From assembly GCF_025643335.1 (NCBI RefSeq), contig NZ_CP092489.1, positions 3,296,501-3,360,500 of the forward strand: a DNA stretch of 64,000 bases. Direction: 5' to 3'. Positions 1 to 9,653 of the stretch are shown piece by piece. The notes beneath the pieces are model-generated. The model saw only the letters and a list, made by a program, of their open reading frames with translations. It had not been told where the DNA came from and did no database searches. Both the position numbers and the translations under genes were made by a program. Source of the DNA: Endozoicomonas sp. Mp262 (GTDB lineage: Bacteria; Pseudomonadota; Gammaproteobacteria; Pseudomonadales; Endozoicomonadaceae). Every line of letters begins with the position of its first letter. The first letter of the stretch is position 1.

Positions 1-2
1 GG

Positions 3-410
3 ATTACCGCCAGGCTGCTGAAGCAAATTGGACTTCGGGGTGTGGGCATTTCACCGGATTCGCCCGTTAGTGTGCTATCCGGCGGTGAACGACAGGGACT
101 GGCTATTGGCCGGGCCATGCACTTTGACGCTGATATTATTATTCTTGATGAACCCACCAATGCCCTTTCTCTGGGAGAAACCAGTAAAGTCCTGTCATTT
201 ATTCGACAAATACGGGATTCAGGCCGATCCTGTATCCTGATTTGCCACACGATGGCCCACGTGTATGAAGTGGCGGATCGTTATGTTTTTGTGGACCGTG
301 GTGAGGTCTGTTATGAGTGCAATGCTGATGAGGTGACCCTGGAATCCCTGGGTCAGCAGCTGATAGCCATTGCCAGGGGTGAATATACGCACAAGGAGCG
401 CACCCAATGA
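3..410 (+). CDS. Sugar ABC transporter ATP-binding protein (C-terminal part)
   Basis: This is the 3' part of an ABC ATPase gene whose start lies outside the window; the frame is open to the left edge. The ABC signature (SGGERQGLAIGRA), Walker B (IIILDEPTNALS) and the H-loop histidine (CHTMAHVYEVADR) are all visible. The order ATPase then permease, and the ribose/xylose-type permease that follows, indicate a CUT2-class sugar importer at the inner membrane. The stop overlaps the permease start (ATGA), so the two are translationally coupled. The substrate cannot be read from this fragment; the downstream GH4 glycosidase suggests a glycoside or monosaccharide. Confidence 0.9.
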   Translation: MTARLLKQIGLRGVGISPDSPVSVLSGGERQGLAIGRAMHFDADIIILDEPTNALSLGETSKVLSFIRQIRDSGRSCILICHTMAHVYEVADRYVFVDRGEVCYECNADEVTLESLGQQLIAIARGEYTHKERTQ

Positions 411-1429
411 GTCAGCCTCCAGCCGTTGCGGCACTGCCACAACCCGTGGCTTCCGGTAACAATACGCCGTTCTGGCATAAACTTTACCCCTACCGCCACA
501 AACTGGGCACATTATCCCTGCTGGTGATTTTGTGGCTGTTGTTTCTGGTTATGAGTCCGGAGACTTTCGGCTCTTCAAGGATTTATCTGTCCCTGATGAC
601 CAGTATTCCCTTCCCGGCAATACTGGCATTAGCGCTTACCCTGATGGTGGTTGCGGGGGAAGTGGATATGTCCTTTCCTGCCATCATGGCATTTTCCAGC
701 TATATTTTTGCAGTGACCTTCGAGGCAACGGGAGTGGCTGGTCTGGGACTGGTTGCAGCCCTGGTGGTAGGCGGCGGTGCAGGGTTATTGAATGCCTTGC
801 TGGTGGTGCGACTGGGGGTGCCTTCCATTATTGCTACTATAGGTGCGCAGTTTTTCTGGTACGGGCTGGCTACGTTATTGGCTAATGGCATTGCCATCAG
901 CATGGTGGAAATCCGCGAGACCCTGCTAAACAGCATTCTTACCGGTCGCCTGTTTGGCTGGCTGCCTATGCAGGCTGTCTGGTGCCTGATCCTGGCCGTT
1001 GCCGGTTCACTGCTGCTCCACCGGCATCACTTTGGTGACAATATTCGTTTTATTGGCGATAACCAGGAAACCGCTAGAATGATGGGGGTTGCCACAGATA
1101 AAACCCGTACCGGCCTGTTTGTTCTGGTGGGTGCCGTGAGTGCGCTGGTAGGTGTCATGGTTTGCAATGAAATGGGTTCATGGTGGCCAACCCAGGGTGA
1201 GGGCTACATGCTGCTGGTTTTTGCTTCGGTGTTTATTGGTGGCACTTCTGTCTTTGGTGGAGAGGGCACCCTGTCTGGCACCCTGATTGGCGCTATTGTT
1301 ATTGGCATGATTGAAGCCGGCATTATTGCTGGTGGCTTATCCGGTTTTTGGACTCGCATGGTTTACGGCCTGATTATTATCGCTTCGGTATCCGGTTACG
1401 CCGTGATATTTAAAAAGCAGGGTCAATAA
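407..1429 (+). CDS. Sugar ABC transporter permease (CUT2/RbsC type)
   Basis: A 340-residue polytopic membrane protein of the branched-chain/ribose permease superfamily (BPD_transp_2). About 8-10 hydrophobic segments follow a short cytoplasmic N-terminus. The conserved GEVDMSFPA region near residue 84 and the GGTSVFGGEGTLSGTLIG loop near residue 285 are typical of RbsC/XylH-like permeases. The length is normal. The start overlaps the preceding ATPase stop by 4 bp. It would form the channel for a sugar delivered by a periplasmic binding protein, presumably encoded upstream of the window. Confidence 0.9.
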   Translation: MSQPPAVAALPQPVASGNNTPFWHKLYPYRHKLGTLSLLVILWLLFLVMSPETFGSSRIYLSLMTSIPFPAILALALTLMVVAGEVDMSFPAIMAFSSYIFAVTFEATGVAGLGLVAALVVGGGAGLLNALLVVRLGVPSIIATIGAQFFWYGLATLLANGIAISMVEIRETLLNSILTGRLFGWLPMQAVWCLILAVAGSLLLHRHHFGDNIRFIGDNQETARMMGVATDKTRTGLFVLVGAVSALVGVMVCNEMGSWWPTQGEGYMLLVFASVFIGGTSVFGGEGTLSGTLIGAIVIGMIEAGIIAGGLSGFWTRMVYGLIIIASVSGYAVIFKKQGQ

Positions 1430-1527
1430 CCCGGTATTTAATTCAAAAAATAATACGAATAATAGATCCATACCCGGTAATAAAAGCCTGCCTGGTATGG
1501 ATTAATCAGAGAGGTTTAAAACAATTA

Positions 1528-2895
1528 ATGAAAAAATTAACCATTATTGGTGCGGGTAGTATTATGTTTACCCGACAACTGTTGTCGGCGTTATTTGCCT
1601 GTGAAGCACTGCCCCCCTTAACCATCGTTCTTGAAGATTTAAATCCGCAGAAGTTGAAGGAAACATACCGGCTTATTGGCCTTATGGTTGAACAGGCGGG
1701 CGTGCCTGTGACGCTGGTCATGACCACCAACCAAAAAGAGGCACTGGGCGGCGCAGACTTTGTCATCAGTGCCATTCAGGTGGGCGGTCTTGAACCCTGG
1801 CGCCTGGAAGTGGATATTCCCAAAAAATACGGGGTTGATCAGGAAGTGGGGGATACCCTGGGATCCGGGGGTATTTTCAGGGCATTGCGGCAGATTCCGC
1901 CGACACTCTCGGTTGCACGGGATATGGAAGGGCTGTGTCCCAATGCCTTACTGCTGAATTATGCGAATCCATTGGCACCTCTAACCTGGGCTGTTAATAA
2001 AGCGACATCTATCCGCTGCATCGGGCTGTGCTACGGGGTTCGCTATACTGCCGCCCAACTGGCGGGTTACCTTGGCCTGGGGGTCTGGGTGGAGCATCCG
2101 CACAGTCCTGAAGCCTGGCAGGCATTAATGTACCATGATGTACCGGAAGGCTTTGAATACACCTTTGGTGGTATCAACCATATGACCTGGTTGTTGGATG
2201 TCCGTTATCAGGGACAGGATCTTTATCCGGCCATTCGGGCATTACCCGATAATAAAAAAGCCTATGCCAGTGACGGGATACGGTGTGAAGTGCTCAAGAT
2301 GTTTAACCACTGGTGTACAGAAAACCACTGGCATATGTCAGATTATGTGCCCTGGTTCCGGAAAAATCAGGCCATGATCAACAAATTTCTGCCCCAGCGC
2401 TGGAATTTGCTGGAACTGGAGGAAAAAGTCCATGCCAGTGCCAGATATGAAGTAGAGTGTCAGTTAGCGGGGGATCAACCCTTTCGAATTCAGAGAAATA
2501 TGCTGAATGCCCCTAAATTAATTGAAGCCATGCTCACCGGTGAGCGGGTACGAATTAATGGTAACTTACCTAACCAGACTGATGACGGTTTGCTGATTGC
2601 TAACCTGCCCGCAGAATGTATGGTTGAAGTACCCATTTATGTGGACGCTGATGGGTTGCACCCTGTTAAAGTAGGTGCATTGCCAACAGCCTGTGCCGCC
2701 CTGAATAAAACCAATATCAATGTGCAGGAGCTGGTGGTTGAAGCGGCTTTAACCGGTAATCTTTCATCAGCTAAACAGGCATTGGCTATGGACCCGGTCA
2801 CAGGAATGGCCTGCACCTTAGAACAGTGCCATGCCATGTTTGATGAGTTGCTTGCAGCCCAGAAACCCTGGTTGACTGCCTGGTATCAATATTAG
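1528..2895 (+). CDS. Glycoside hydrolase family 4 (alpha-galactosidase/glucosidase-like)
   Basis: A 455-residue GH4 enzyme. The N-terminal Rossmann motif is GAGSIMFTRQLL, and GDTLGSGGIFRALRQIP, NYANPLAPLTW and GINHMTWLLDV are family hallmarks. GH4 enzymes use NAD+ and a divalent metal for a redox-elimination mechanism; the metal-binding Cys (GLCYG) and His (GINH) are present. Many MelA-like members have GLCHSV where this one has GLCYGV, so the substrate may differ from melibiose; alpha-glucoside, galactoside or galacturonide remain possible. It lies 98 bp after the sugar permease on the same strand and probably works on the imported sugar. Confidence 0.88.
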   Translation: MKKLTIIGAGSIMFTRQLLSALFACEALPPLTIVLEDLNPQKLKETYRLIGLMVEQAGVPVTLVMTTNQKEALGGADFVISAIQVGGLEPWRLEVDIPKKYGVDQEVGDTLGSGGIFRALRQIPPTLSVARDMEGLCPNALLLNYANPLAPLTWAVNKATSIRCIGLCYGVRYTAAQLAGYLGLGVWVEHPHSPEAWQALMYHDVPEGFEYTFGGINHMTWLLDVRYQGQDLYPAIRALPDNKKAYASDGIRCEVLKMFNHWCTENHWHMSDYVPWFRKNQAMINKFLPQRWNLLELEEKVHASARYEVECQLAGDQPFRIQRNMLNAPKLIEAMLTGERVRINGNLPNQTDDGLLIANLPAECMVEVPIYVDADGLHPVKVGALPTACAALNKTNINVQELVVEAALTGNLSSAKQALAMDPVTGMACTLEQCHAMFDELLAAQKPWLTAWYQY

Positions 2896-2926
2896 CCTGA
2901 TGCGGCTAAGTATTAATGTCTATCCG

Positions 2927-3190
2927 CTCGTTCCCGGGCTCCAGCCTGGGAATGCATACCTCCCCAGGCTTATAACAGTTGGAGGTATCCGTATGCATTC
3001 CCAGCGAGGAGAGGGTGTCGCGAAACTAAATGCAACATGCACAAAACGAGATTGATTCTCTTTTTTTTAACCACGGAGATACGGAGGCACAGAGTTTTTA
3101 TATCTTTAAACTATAAAACTCCGTGCCTCCGTGTCTCCGTGGTTAATAAAAATAATTTTTGCGACACCCTCAGGACGCTGGGAACGAGGT
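2927..3190. repeat. Composite palindromic intergenic repeat, copy 1
   Basis: This fills most of the 349-bp gap between the GH4 gene and the RND pump. The outer part starts CTCGTTCCCGGGCTCCAGCC, contains GGGAATGCATACCTCC facing GGAGGTATCCGTATGCATTCCC, and ends GGACGCTGGGAACGAGGT. Between them sits an inner palindrome (about 3012-3170) with ends GGGTGTCGC/GCGACACCC and long arms carrying AACCACGGAGATACGGAGGC facing its complement. A second copy with the same order of parts, inverted, lies at 24161-24431. Confidence 0.75.
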
Positions 3191-3198
3191 TAGGTTAG

Positions 3199-3228
3199 AA
3201 CCCATGGTTATCACAGTGACCATGGGTT
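3199..3228 (-). terminator. Hairpin after the RND operon
   Basis: A perfect 10-bp stem (AACCCATGGT / ACCATGGGTT) with a 10-nt loop lies 17 bp beyond the stop of the RND permease. No strong T-run follows on the minus strand, so it may be a weak terminator or an mRNA-stabilising 3' hairpin. Confidence 0.45.
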
Positions 3229-3244
3229 ATTAACAGTACTATTT

Positions 3245-6200
3245 CTATTGGACAGTCGTTGCTGATAGCTGATTTTCAAGTTTTCGCGAAATAAACTCCG
3301 GCGACTGCGTGTTACCTGCAATCAGTGCATAAATAGAAGGCACTACGATAAGTGTCAGCAGGCTTGCCAGCAGAACCCCTGAAAATACCACCACACCAAT
3401 GGCAAACCGGGATTCCGCACCAGCTCCATGGGCCATTAGCAGTGGAATGGAACCAGCGACGGTGGTCAGTGCCGTCATTAAAATGGGACGCAGTCGTTTT
3501 TGAGCTCCGGCAATAACAGCCTCCTGAAATGCAAGCCCCTTATCCCTAAGCTGGTTAATAAACTCCACAATTAAAATACCGTTTTTGGTGGTCAGGCCAA
3601 TCAGCATAATCATGGCAAGCTGGGAGTAGATATTGAGTGTTTCCCCGGTAACCAAGAGGCCAAACAATGCGCCAGCCAATCCCAGCGGTACGGTGACCAT
3701 AACCACCAGTGGGTGAATAAAGCTTTCAAACTGGGCAGCTAATACCAGGAATACAATCACCATGGCCAGGCCAAATACCGCATAAATGGAACTTTGGTTA
3801 GAGCGGTAATCCAGAGATTCATCTTTGTAGTCAATAATAGCCTGTGCCGGTAGCAGTTCTACAGCCTGCTGGTCAAGATAGTCCAAAGCCTCGCCCAATG
3901 AGTAGCCATTGGTCAGGTTTGCAGAAATAGTGATACTTCTGTTGCGGTTATAGTGAGGCAGCCGTGCGGCCTGACCAACCTCCTCGGTCTTGACCAGGTT
4001 ATCCAGTCTGATTAGCTGTCCCGTGGTACTTGAGCGCACGTAGAGTGCTGCCACATCTTTCGGTGAGATCAAACGACCCGTGGTGGCTTTAAGGTAAACG
4101 TCATATTCCTCTCCTCTTTCCATAAACGTCGTGGTGGTTTTGCCTGCCAGCATAATTTCCAGGGTATTACCGATAGCTTCTGCCGAAACACCCAGCTCTG
4201 CCGCCCTGACTTTATCAATGGTCAGTTCCACCTGGGGTTGGGTTTCGTTGTAGTCAATGTCAATATCAGTGAGTCCCGGGTTGATTCGCGCTTTTTCTAT
4301 CAGGATGTCAGCCCATTGCTGTACCTGATCGAAGGAACCGCCACCCACCACAAACTGCACGGGGGATTTTGTTCGGCCACCAATGGATGATCGTAAGACC
4401 GGGAAAACGGTAACATTGGGAATGCTGGCCAGTTTTTTGCGTAGCTGGGCTGAAAGCTCAAAAGCGCTTTGCTCCCGATCCTTCCAGTCTTTCAGGTTAA
4501 GCACCAGAAAACCGGAGTTATCGCCCATACTCCGAAAGCCCGGGGCAATTACCGTAATATTGTTCACTGGACCATCATTAATATAAGAAAGCAGGCGTTG
4601 TTCTATAAGTTCCATGCTTTCTTCCATACTTTCAAAGCTGGCCCCTTCAGCTCCACGTACCAGGATAAAAATCGAGCCATTGTCTTCTTTAGGGGTAAAA
4701 GACTGTGGTATCAGAGGGTAAAGCAATGCGGTCAAACCCAGTGACGTGGCCAGGAGGCTGACGCCAATCCATTTGCGCTTCACCGTTAAGTTGAGTAATA
4801 CACCGTAGCCTTTTTCCAGGCCTGCTATCAGGGTATTTAGTTTTTTACTGAGTCTGGATTCTTTAGTATCAAGCCTCAGCAGCTTTGATCCCATCATGGG
4901 GGACAGGGTCAAGGCAATCAGGCTGGAAAAGCAGACGGCTCCGGCAAGGGTGAGGGCATATTCTGAAAAGAGTCGGCCAATAGTACCGTCCAGAAAAATA
5001 ATGGGGACAAAGGTCATTACCAGTACCAGTGTCGTTGCGATCACCGCAAAGCCTACTTCCCTTGCTCCCCGATAGGCCGCTATTAATGGTTTCTCTCCCG
5101 TTTCCAGACGACGATGAATATTTTCAAGTACGACAATGGCATCATCCACAACCAGGCCGATTGCCAGCACCAGGGCTAACAAGGTTAAAAGATTGATAGA
5201 ATAGCCCAAAGCGTAGATAGCAATAAAAGCCGAGATCAGGGAAACAGGTACAGTGACTGCGGGAATTAAAGTGGCTCTTAGATTACCCAGAAAGCAATAG
5301 ATAACCAGGACCACCAGTCCAACCGTAATGGCCAGAGTGGCATACACTTCATTAATGGCGCTATTGATAAAAGTTGAGGCATCGTAAGTCCAGTTGATCT
5401 CTGTGCCCTCTGGAAGGAAAGGCCGGAACTGCTCTATCTCTTCCTTTACCTTTTCGATCACGTCCAGTGGGTTGGCCTGGCTCATGGGGACAATAGCCAG
5501 TCCCACGGTATTAAAGCCATTGGCTTTAAACAGCTGTTTGGCTTCTTTGGCGCCGGTGCGGATGGTGGCGATATCCTCTAGGTAAACTGTACCACTGCCA
5601 TCCTGTTGGATAACCAGACGACGAAAGTCATCCACTGTATTGTAATCACGGCGCAGGCGAATCTGCAGTGTGCGCTGGCTGCCATCAAACTCACCAGCGG
5701 GCAGTTCTACGTTATCTTTTTTCAGGGCCGCTTCCACATCGGGAGCTGTGATTCCCCTGGCTGCCATGGCAACAGGATCAAGCTCGATCCGCATGACGTA
5801 TTCCCGTGCTCCCATCAGGTCAGCGGAGCTGACGCCATCCACCAGGCTCAGCCGGTCTTTAAGGGTTCTGTCAGCATAGTCAGTGAGTTCCACCGGGGAC
5901 ATGGTTTCACTTTTTAGCATGACATAAAGAATGGCATCGCCATTGCCGCTGTCTTTCCAGACGATGGGGTCATCGGCTTCATCTGGCAAGCGTCGGGAAA
6001 CCCTGGATATAGCTTCACGGACATCATTGGCAGCATTATCCATATCTCGATCAGGATAAAATTCGATTTGAATCCGGGAACTGCCATTGGAGCTTGTACT
6101 ATCTATAAATTTGATCCCCTCAATACCCGAGAGCTGGCCTTCAATGGGGTCGGTGATTTTTGACTCAATTACATTAGCGGAAGCTCCACTATAACTGGTA

Positions 6201-6343
6201 ACAATGGTGACTTTGGGGGAGGAAACATCCGGCAGTTCCCGTAGTGGCAGCATCAGGAATGTAACCATGCCAAAGGTCACCAGTAGCAGGCTGACCACTG
6301 TTGCGAAAACAGGCCGTTTCACCGACAGATCTGACAGTATCAT
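3245..6343 (-). CDS. RND (HAE1-type) multidrug efflux permease
   Basis: A 1032-residue inner-membrane proton-driven efflux pump of the AcrB/MexB superfamily, of normal length. The first transmembrane segment follows MILSDLSVKRPVFATV. The TM4 proton-relay pair is present as VVDDAIVVLENIHRR (about D400/D401) and the TM10 lysine as TTKNGILIVEF (about K920). The periplasmic porter loops lie between TM1-2 and TM7-8. It overlaps the upstream adaptor gene by 4 bp and works with it. No outer-membrane TolC-like gene is adjacent, so the pump probably uses a TolC encoded elsewhere. Substrates cannot be deduced. Confidence 0.95.
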   Translation of the reverse strand: MILSDLSVKRPVFATVVSLLLVTFGMVTFLMLPLRELPDVSSPKVTIVTSYSGASANVIESKITDPIEGQLSGIEGIKFIDSTSSNGSSRIQIEFYPDRDMDNAANDVREAISRVSRRLPDEADDPIVWKDSGNGDAILYVMLKSETMSPVELTDYADRTLKDRLSLVDGVSSADLMGAREYVMRIELDPVAMAARGITAPDVEAALKKDNVELPAGEFDGSQRTLQIRLRRDYNTVDDFRRLVIQQDGSGTVYLEDIATIRTGAKEAKQLFKANGFNTVGLAIVPMSQANPLDVIEKVKEEIEQFRPFLPEGTEINWTYDASTFINSAINEVYATLAITVGLVVLVIYCFLGNLRATLIPAVTVPVSLISAFIAIYALGYSINLLTLLALVLAIGLVVDDAIVVLENIHRRLETGEKPLIAAYRGAREVGFAVIATTLVLVMTFVPIIFLDGTIGRLFSEYALTLAGAVCFSSLIALTLSPMMGSKLLRLDTKESRLSKKLNTLIAGLEKGYGVLLNLTVKRKWIGVSLLATSLGLTALLYPLIPQSFTPKEDNGSIFILVRGAEGASFESMEESMELIEQRLLSYINDGPVNNITVIAPGFRSMGDNSGFLVLNLKDWKDREQSAFELSAQLRKKLASIPNVTVFPVLRSSIGGRTKSPVQFVVGGGSFDQVQQWADILIEKARINPGLTDIDIDYNETQPQVELTIDKVRAAELGVSAEAIGNTLEIMLAGKTTTTFMERGEEYDVYLKATTGRLISPKDVAALYVRSSTTGQLIRLDNLVKTEEVGQAARLPHYNRNRSITISANLTNGYSLGEALDYLDQQAVELLPAQAIIDYKDESLDYRSNQSSIYAVFGLAMVIVFLVLAAQFESFIHPLVVMVTVPLGLAGALFGLLVTGETLNIYSQLAMIMLIGLTTKNGILIVEFINQLRDKGLAFQEAVIAGAQKRLRPILMTALTTVAGSIPLLMAHGAGAESRFAIGVVVFSGVLLASLLTLIVVPSIYALIAGNTQSPEFISRKLENQLSATTVQ

Positions 6344-7422
6344 GAACGGCTGTCTCCCTCGCTGTCCGGTCTGGCGGCAACAACTTCATCCAGGTTTTTT
6401 ACTGGATAGCCATCCCTGACTTTAACAACGCCCTGGTCAACAATGGTTTCACCGGGGGTGAGACCTTTGGTAATGGTAATCTGGTCTCCAAGGGTTAAAT
6501 CGGTTTCGATAAAACGCTTTTCTGCGATGTTGTTCTCACCCACAACATAAACATAACGACTATTGCCCTGGAAAAGCACGCTTCTGGAGGGTACTGCAAT
6601 GGCTTCTGTTGCAGGACGCTGGACATTAATTGTCATCAACATACCTGGCCTTAGTTGCCTTTTGCTGTTATCCAGGATGGCCCTGACCTTAAAAGTGAGG
6701 TTCTGTGGGTTGATGCGGGGGTTGATGCTGGTGATTGTTCCTGTGAATGTGGTATCAGGCCAGGCTCGGGCATATGCAGTGAGCGAGGTGCCAGGCTTCA
6801 CTTCATCCAGTGCCGCTTCAGGAAGTTCAATATCCAGTTTGACTGAGCTGATATCATCCAGGGTAGTGAGAGTTGTACCGCTATTAATGAATGCGCCGAG
6901 TCCGGTGTTATTAAATCCCAGTACCCCATCAAAAGGTGCTACCAGGGTGTAGTGATCCAGCCTGGCTTTTTCTGCGAGCAATGTGGCCTGCAGCAGGTTT
7001 ACCTGGGCTTGTTGTGCTTCCAGCTCATCTTTTGAAACCGCTTTTCGCTGGAAAAGGGTGTTCATATAAGACAGTTTTCTTTGCTGATCTGCCAGAGAGA
7101 CTTTAGTTTCTTTTACTTTGGCAGTTTGTTCCCGGTGATCAAGACTGACAAGCAGATCACCCCTTTTTATCTTCTTACCATCATTAAGATTCAATGCAGT
7201 GACCCGGCCACTGACCTGGGGAGTAATATCAATGGATTGGTTTGCACTGAGTGTTCCTATGGCCTCAATGGGGCGCTCAATTAAAGCCAGTTCAGCTTTA
7301 GTGGTTGTAATAATTGAGTGGTATTGCAGATTATTAGTATTGGCATAAATTACCGGACTGGTTAGTGACAGCGACGTAACCAATAATAATGGTATTGCAT
7401 AGAGGCGGTATTTTTGGAACAT
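6340..7422 (-). CDS. RND efflux periplasmic adaptor (membrane fusion protein)
   Basis: A 360-residue AcrA/MexA-family adaptor. The N-terminus has a signal sequence (LYAIPLLLVTSLSLTSP) with an AxA-like site near residue 28. The lipoyl half-motifs appear as SGRVTALNLNDGKKIKRGD and VAPFDGVLGF, separated by a coiled-coil hairpin (about residues 95-150). The beta-barrel region contains PGTSLTAYA and the C-terminus is the membrane-proximal domain (GLTPGETIVDQG). It is the first gene of the two-gene operon with the RND permease and bridges the pump to an outer-membrane channel. Confidence 0.93.
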   Translation of the reverse strand: MFQKYRLYAIPLLLVTSLSLTSPVIYANTNNLQYHSIITTTKAELALIERPIEAIGTLSANQSIDITPQVSGRVTALNLNDGKKIKRGDLLVSLDHREQTAKVKETKVSLADQQRKLSYMNTLFQRKAVSKDELEAQQAQVNLLQATLLAEKARLDHYTLVAPFDGVLGFNNTGLGAFINSGTTLTTLDDISSVKLDIELPEAALDEVKPGTSLTAYARAWPDTTFTGTITSINPRINPQNLTFKVRAILDNSKRQLRPGMLMTINVQRPATEAIAVPSRSVLFQGNSRYVYVVGENNIAEKRFIETDLTLGDQITITKGLTPGETIVDQGVVKVRDGYPVKNLDEVVAARPDSEGDSRS

Positions 7423-7592
7423 ATAGATCTGAAGTTGGCTATATTAAGGTGTCAGAGTTAGGTGTCAGCAGTTGCCCAAATGAAAAATCAAGCCTACTGG
7501 AAAAACCCCTTAGTGTAACTGGCTGGAATCAATATTACTGAATATAACGTGAGGATACTGAGGCTGGTGTGTAAGTGATTTATAAAGATTGG

Positions 7593-7617
7593 ACAAAGAG
7601 CCTTGCAGGCTCTTTGT
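7593..7617 (-). terminator. Rho-independent terminator after minE
   Basis: A perfect 10-bp stem ACAAAGAGCC/GGCTCTTTGT with a 5-nt loop. It lies 45 bp downstream of minE and about 170 bp upstream of the adaptor gene, so it separates the min operon from the efflux operon. Confidence 0.7.
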
Positions 7618-7618
7618 T

Positions 7619-7653
7619 ATTAGGGGCTGTTAACGTGTGCTCAGCCCCTGAGG
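7619..7653. repeat. Internally deleted remnant of the 29.3-kb MITE-like element
   Basis: TTAGGGGCTGTTAACG followed by TGTGCTCAGCC matches the left terminus of the element at 29291-29576, which reads TTAGGGGCTGTTGACG...TGTGCTCAGCC, apart from an 8-nt gap and one substitution. It is followed by CCCTGAGGG, as in the flank of the full element. It is probably a scar or a highly deleted copy. Confidence 0.5.
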
Positions 7654-7661
7654 GCTTTCAG

Positions 7662-7928
7662 TCATTCTTTCTCAGGCAGTTGGACATTGACTTCCAGGAT
7701 TGAGCAATCACCTTCATTATCCAGTCGTATATTGATATTTTCTTGGTTAACTTCAATATACTTTCTGACCACTTTGAGGATGTCTTTTTGCATGGCTGGT
7801 AGAAAATCATGGCTACCGCTGCGACTTAACCTTTCGTGGGCAACAAGAATCTGTAGCCGCTCCTTGGCAACCGACGCACTTTTTTTTTCTTTAGTATTTG
7901 ACATGCGGAAAAGTTGCATCAGGCTCAT
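7662..7928 (-). CDS. minE: Cell division topological specificity factor MinE
   Basis: An 88-residue MinE. The N-terminal MinD-activating and membrane-binding segment (MSLMQLFRM, then [13 protein letters not shown]) is followed by the topological-specificity domain (EINVQL-type C-terminal beta structure, here [10 protein letters not shown]). It stimulates the MinD ATPase and drives pole-to-pole oscillation, restricting FtsZ rings to midcell. It overlaps minD by 4 bp and is last in the minC-minD-minE operon, followed by a terminator hairpin. Confidence 0.96.
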   Translation of the reverse strand: MSLMQLFRMSNTKEKKSASVAKERLQILVAHERLSRSGSHDFLPAMQKDILKVVRKYIEVNQENINIRLDNEGDCSILEVNVQLPEKE

Positions 7929-8740
7929 GTCCGCCCTCCAAACATTCTTTGTAACAGGCCTTTTTTAGCAGGTTCCAAAAAGCGATGGGGCTTCTGCTCG
8001 CCAAGGTATCTGCATACCATGTCACTATAGGCCTGGCCGGCATCGGTATCAGTCTTGTGAATCACGGGTATACCCTGATTGGATGCTTTCAATACACAGC
8101 TGGATTCCGGAATAACGCCAAGTAATGGAATGGCAAGAATTTCTTCAACATCGCTGACATTTAACATATCGCCCCGTTCAACCCGGTCAGGGTCATATCG
8201 GGTTAACAGCAGATGCTCTTTTACCGGCTCCATTTTTCTCTCTGCACGCTTGGATTTGCTTTGCAGGATACCCAGTATCCGGTCTGAATCACGAACGGAG
8301 GATACTTCCGGGTTTGTGGTAATAATGGCTTCATCTGCAAAATACAGTGCCATTTGAGCACCGTGCTCAATGCCTGCCGGTGAGTCGCAAATGATATAGT
8401 CAAAATCCTTGGCTAACTCTTTCAGGACATTTTCAACACCTTCCTGGGTTAAGGCATCCTTATCCCTTGTTTGAGATGCTGGCAGTATGCAAAGGTTCTC
8501 GACGTGTTTATCTCGTATTAGCGCCTGGTGCAGTGCAGCTTCGCCATTTATAACATTGATAAGATCGTAGACCACCCTGCGTTCACAGCCCATGATGAGG
8601 TCAAGGTTACGTAAACCTACGTCAAAGTCGATGACAACTGTTGGGTGTCCCTGCATGGCAAGACCTGATGCAAAAGATGCGCTGGTCGTGGTTTTACCGA
8701 CGCCACCTTTACCTGAGGTCACTACGATAATATGTGCCAA
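7925..8740 (-). CDS. minD: Septum site-determining ATPase MinD
   Basis: A 271-residue ParA/MinD-family ATPase. The deviant Walker A motif is GKGGVGKTT at residues 10-18, [14 protein letters not shown] is the switch region, and [11 protein letters not shown] is Walker B. The C-terminal amphipathic membrane-targeting helix ([11 protein letters not shown]) is present. MinD binds membrane in the ATP form, recruits MinC and is cycled by MinE. It lies between minC (48-bp gap) and minE (4-bp overlap). Confidence 0.97.
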   Translation of the reverse strand: MAHIIVVTSGKGGVGKTTTSASFASGLAMQGHPTVVIDFDVGLRNLDLIMGCERRVVYDLINVINGEAALHQALIRDKHVENLCILPASQTRDKDALTQEGVENVLKELAKDFDYIICDSPAGIEHGAQMALYFADEAIITTNPEVSSVRDSDRILGILQSKSKRAERKMEPVKEHLLLTRYDPDRVERGDMLNVSDVEEILAIPLLGVIPESSCVLKASNQGIPVIHKTDTDAGQAYSDMVCRYLGEQKPHRFLEPAKKGLLQRMFGGRT

Positions 8741-8788
8741 GTTACTACCTGCCTATTTTAACTGAACTTTCGTATGGGGCAGTATTTC

Positions 8789-9574
8789 TTAAAGTTTGGC
8801 CATGTGCAAGCACTGGTCATTGAGACTAATCAAAACGCTTTGACTCCAGTATGACTGGTCAGAATGTGCAGGTAACTTATACTGGCCACAAATAGAAATC
8901 AGCTCTGCCTCGAAATTGCGGCAAAAAATTCGGGCATCCTTATTACCATTAACCCCAGCCAGTGCCCGCCCTCTCAAGGGACCATAGACGTGTATATGGC
9001 CACCGGCCAATAGCTCGGAGCCGGTACTGACAGGCCCCAGTACCACAAGGTCGCCAGGGGCATAGACTTGCTGACCTGATCTGACGGGTCTATCAATGAT
9101 TCGGGTGCCGATATCAACCTGCTTCGGTTGTTCAGGTATTTCGTTATTTTGTTCCACCGGATTATCGCATTGCTTTATCATGACGACTTTTTGGGTGTTT
9201 TCCGGTTTTTTAGGCTTGGCTGGATCCTCAGGTTTGGTCTTATTAGCAGGAAGCCAGGCAATGCCATTTATTGTGGCTTCTTTTTTATCAAGGTTTGTCC
9301 CACCCTGGATGGCAATGAAAATCATGCCAAATTCATGCAGCATACGCCTTAGCGCTGAGAGATCGACACGTTTCTGCTCAGGGTCAAGCTTTCCAAAATC
9401 TATTACTACAGGTGTTTGTTGGAAAAAATTGGGTGCTTTACGTGTCATATTTTGCAGCTGCGCCCTGATAAGAGCTATATCTGCTGCATGCAATTCAAGG
9501 GTAGTCAGTGTATAAAGGCCTCCTTTCATTTGAAAGGCCATAACAGAACTGTTTGATTGCAGGTCTGGATTCAT
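8789..9574 (-). CDS. minC: Septum site-determining protein MinC
   Basis: An FtsZ-polymerisation inhibitor recruited by MinD. The N-terminal domain (FQMKGGLYTLTTLEL) and the C-terminal beta-helix domain (VRSGQQVYAPGDLVVLGPV, GRALAGVNGN, FEAELISICG) are both recognisable and are joined by a Lys/Pro-rich linker. I place the start at the ATG at 9574 (261 aa), 12 residues before the conserved FQMKG. An upstream GTG at 9625 would add 17 residues and is possible. It is the first gene of the min operon and is divergent from lpxL across an 80-bp promoter region. Confidence 0.94.
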   Translation of the reverse strand: MNPDLQSNSSVMAFQMKGGLYTLTTLELHAADIALIRAQLQNMTRKAPNFFQQTPVVIDFGKLDPEQKRVDLSALRRMLHEFGMIFIAIQGGTNLDKKEATINGIAWLPANKTKPEDPAKPKKPENTQKVVMIKQCDNPVEQNNEIPEQPKQVDIGTRIIDRPVRSGQQVYAPGDLVVLGPVSTGSELLAGGHIHVYGPLRGRALAGVNGNKDARIFCRNFEAELISICGQYKLPAHSDQSYWSQSVLISLNDQCLHMAKL

Positions 9575-9653
9575 TGTGACACCGGCTCTACTCAGCTGTG
9601 AAATAATAGAGCCTAGAGAAGTCACAACCGATACACAAGCATTGATATTAAAT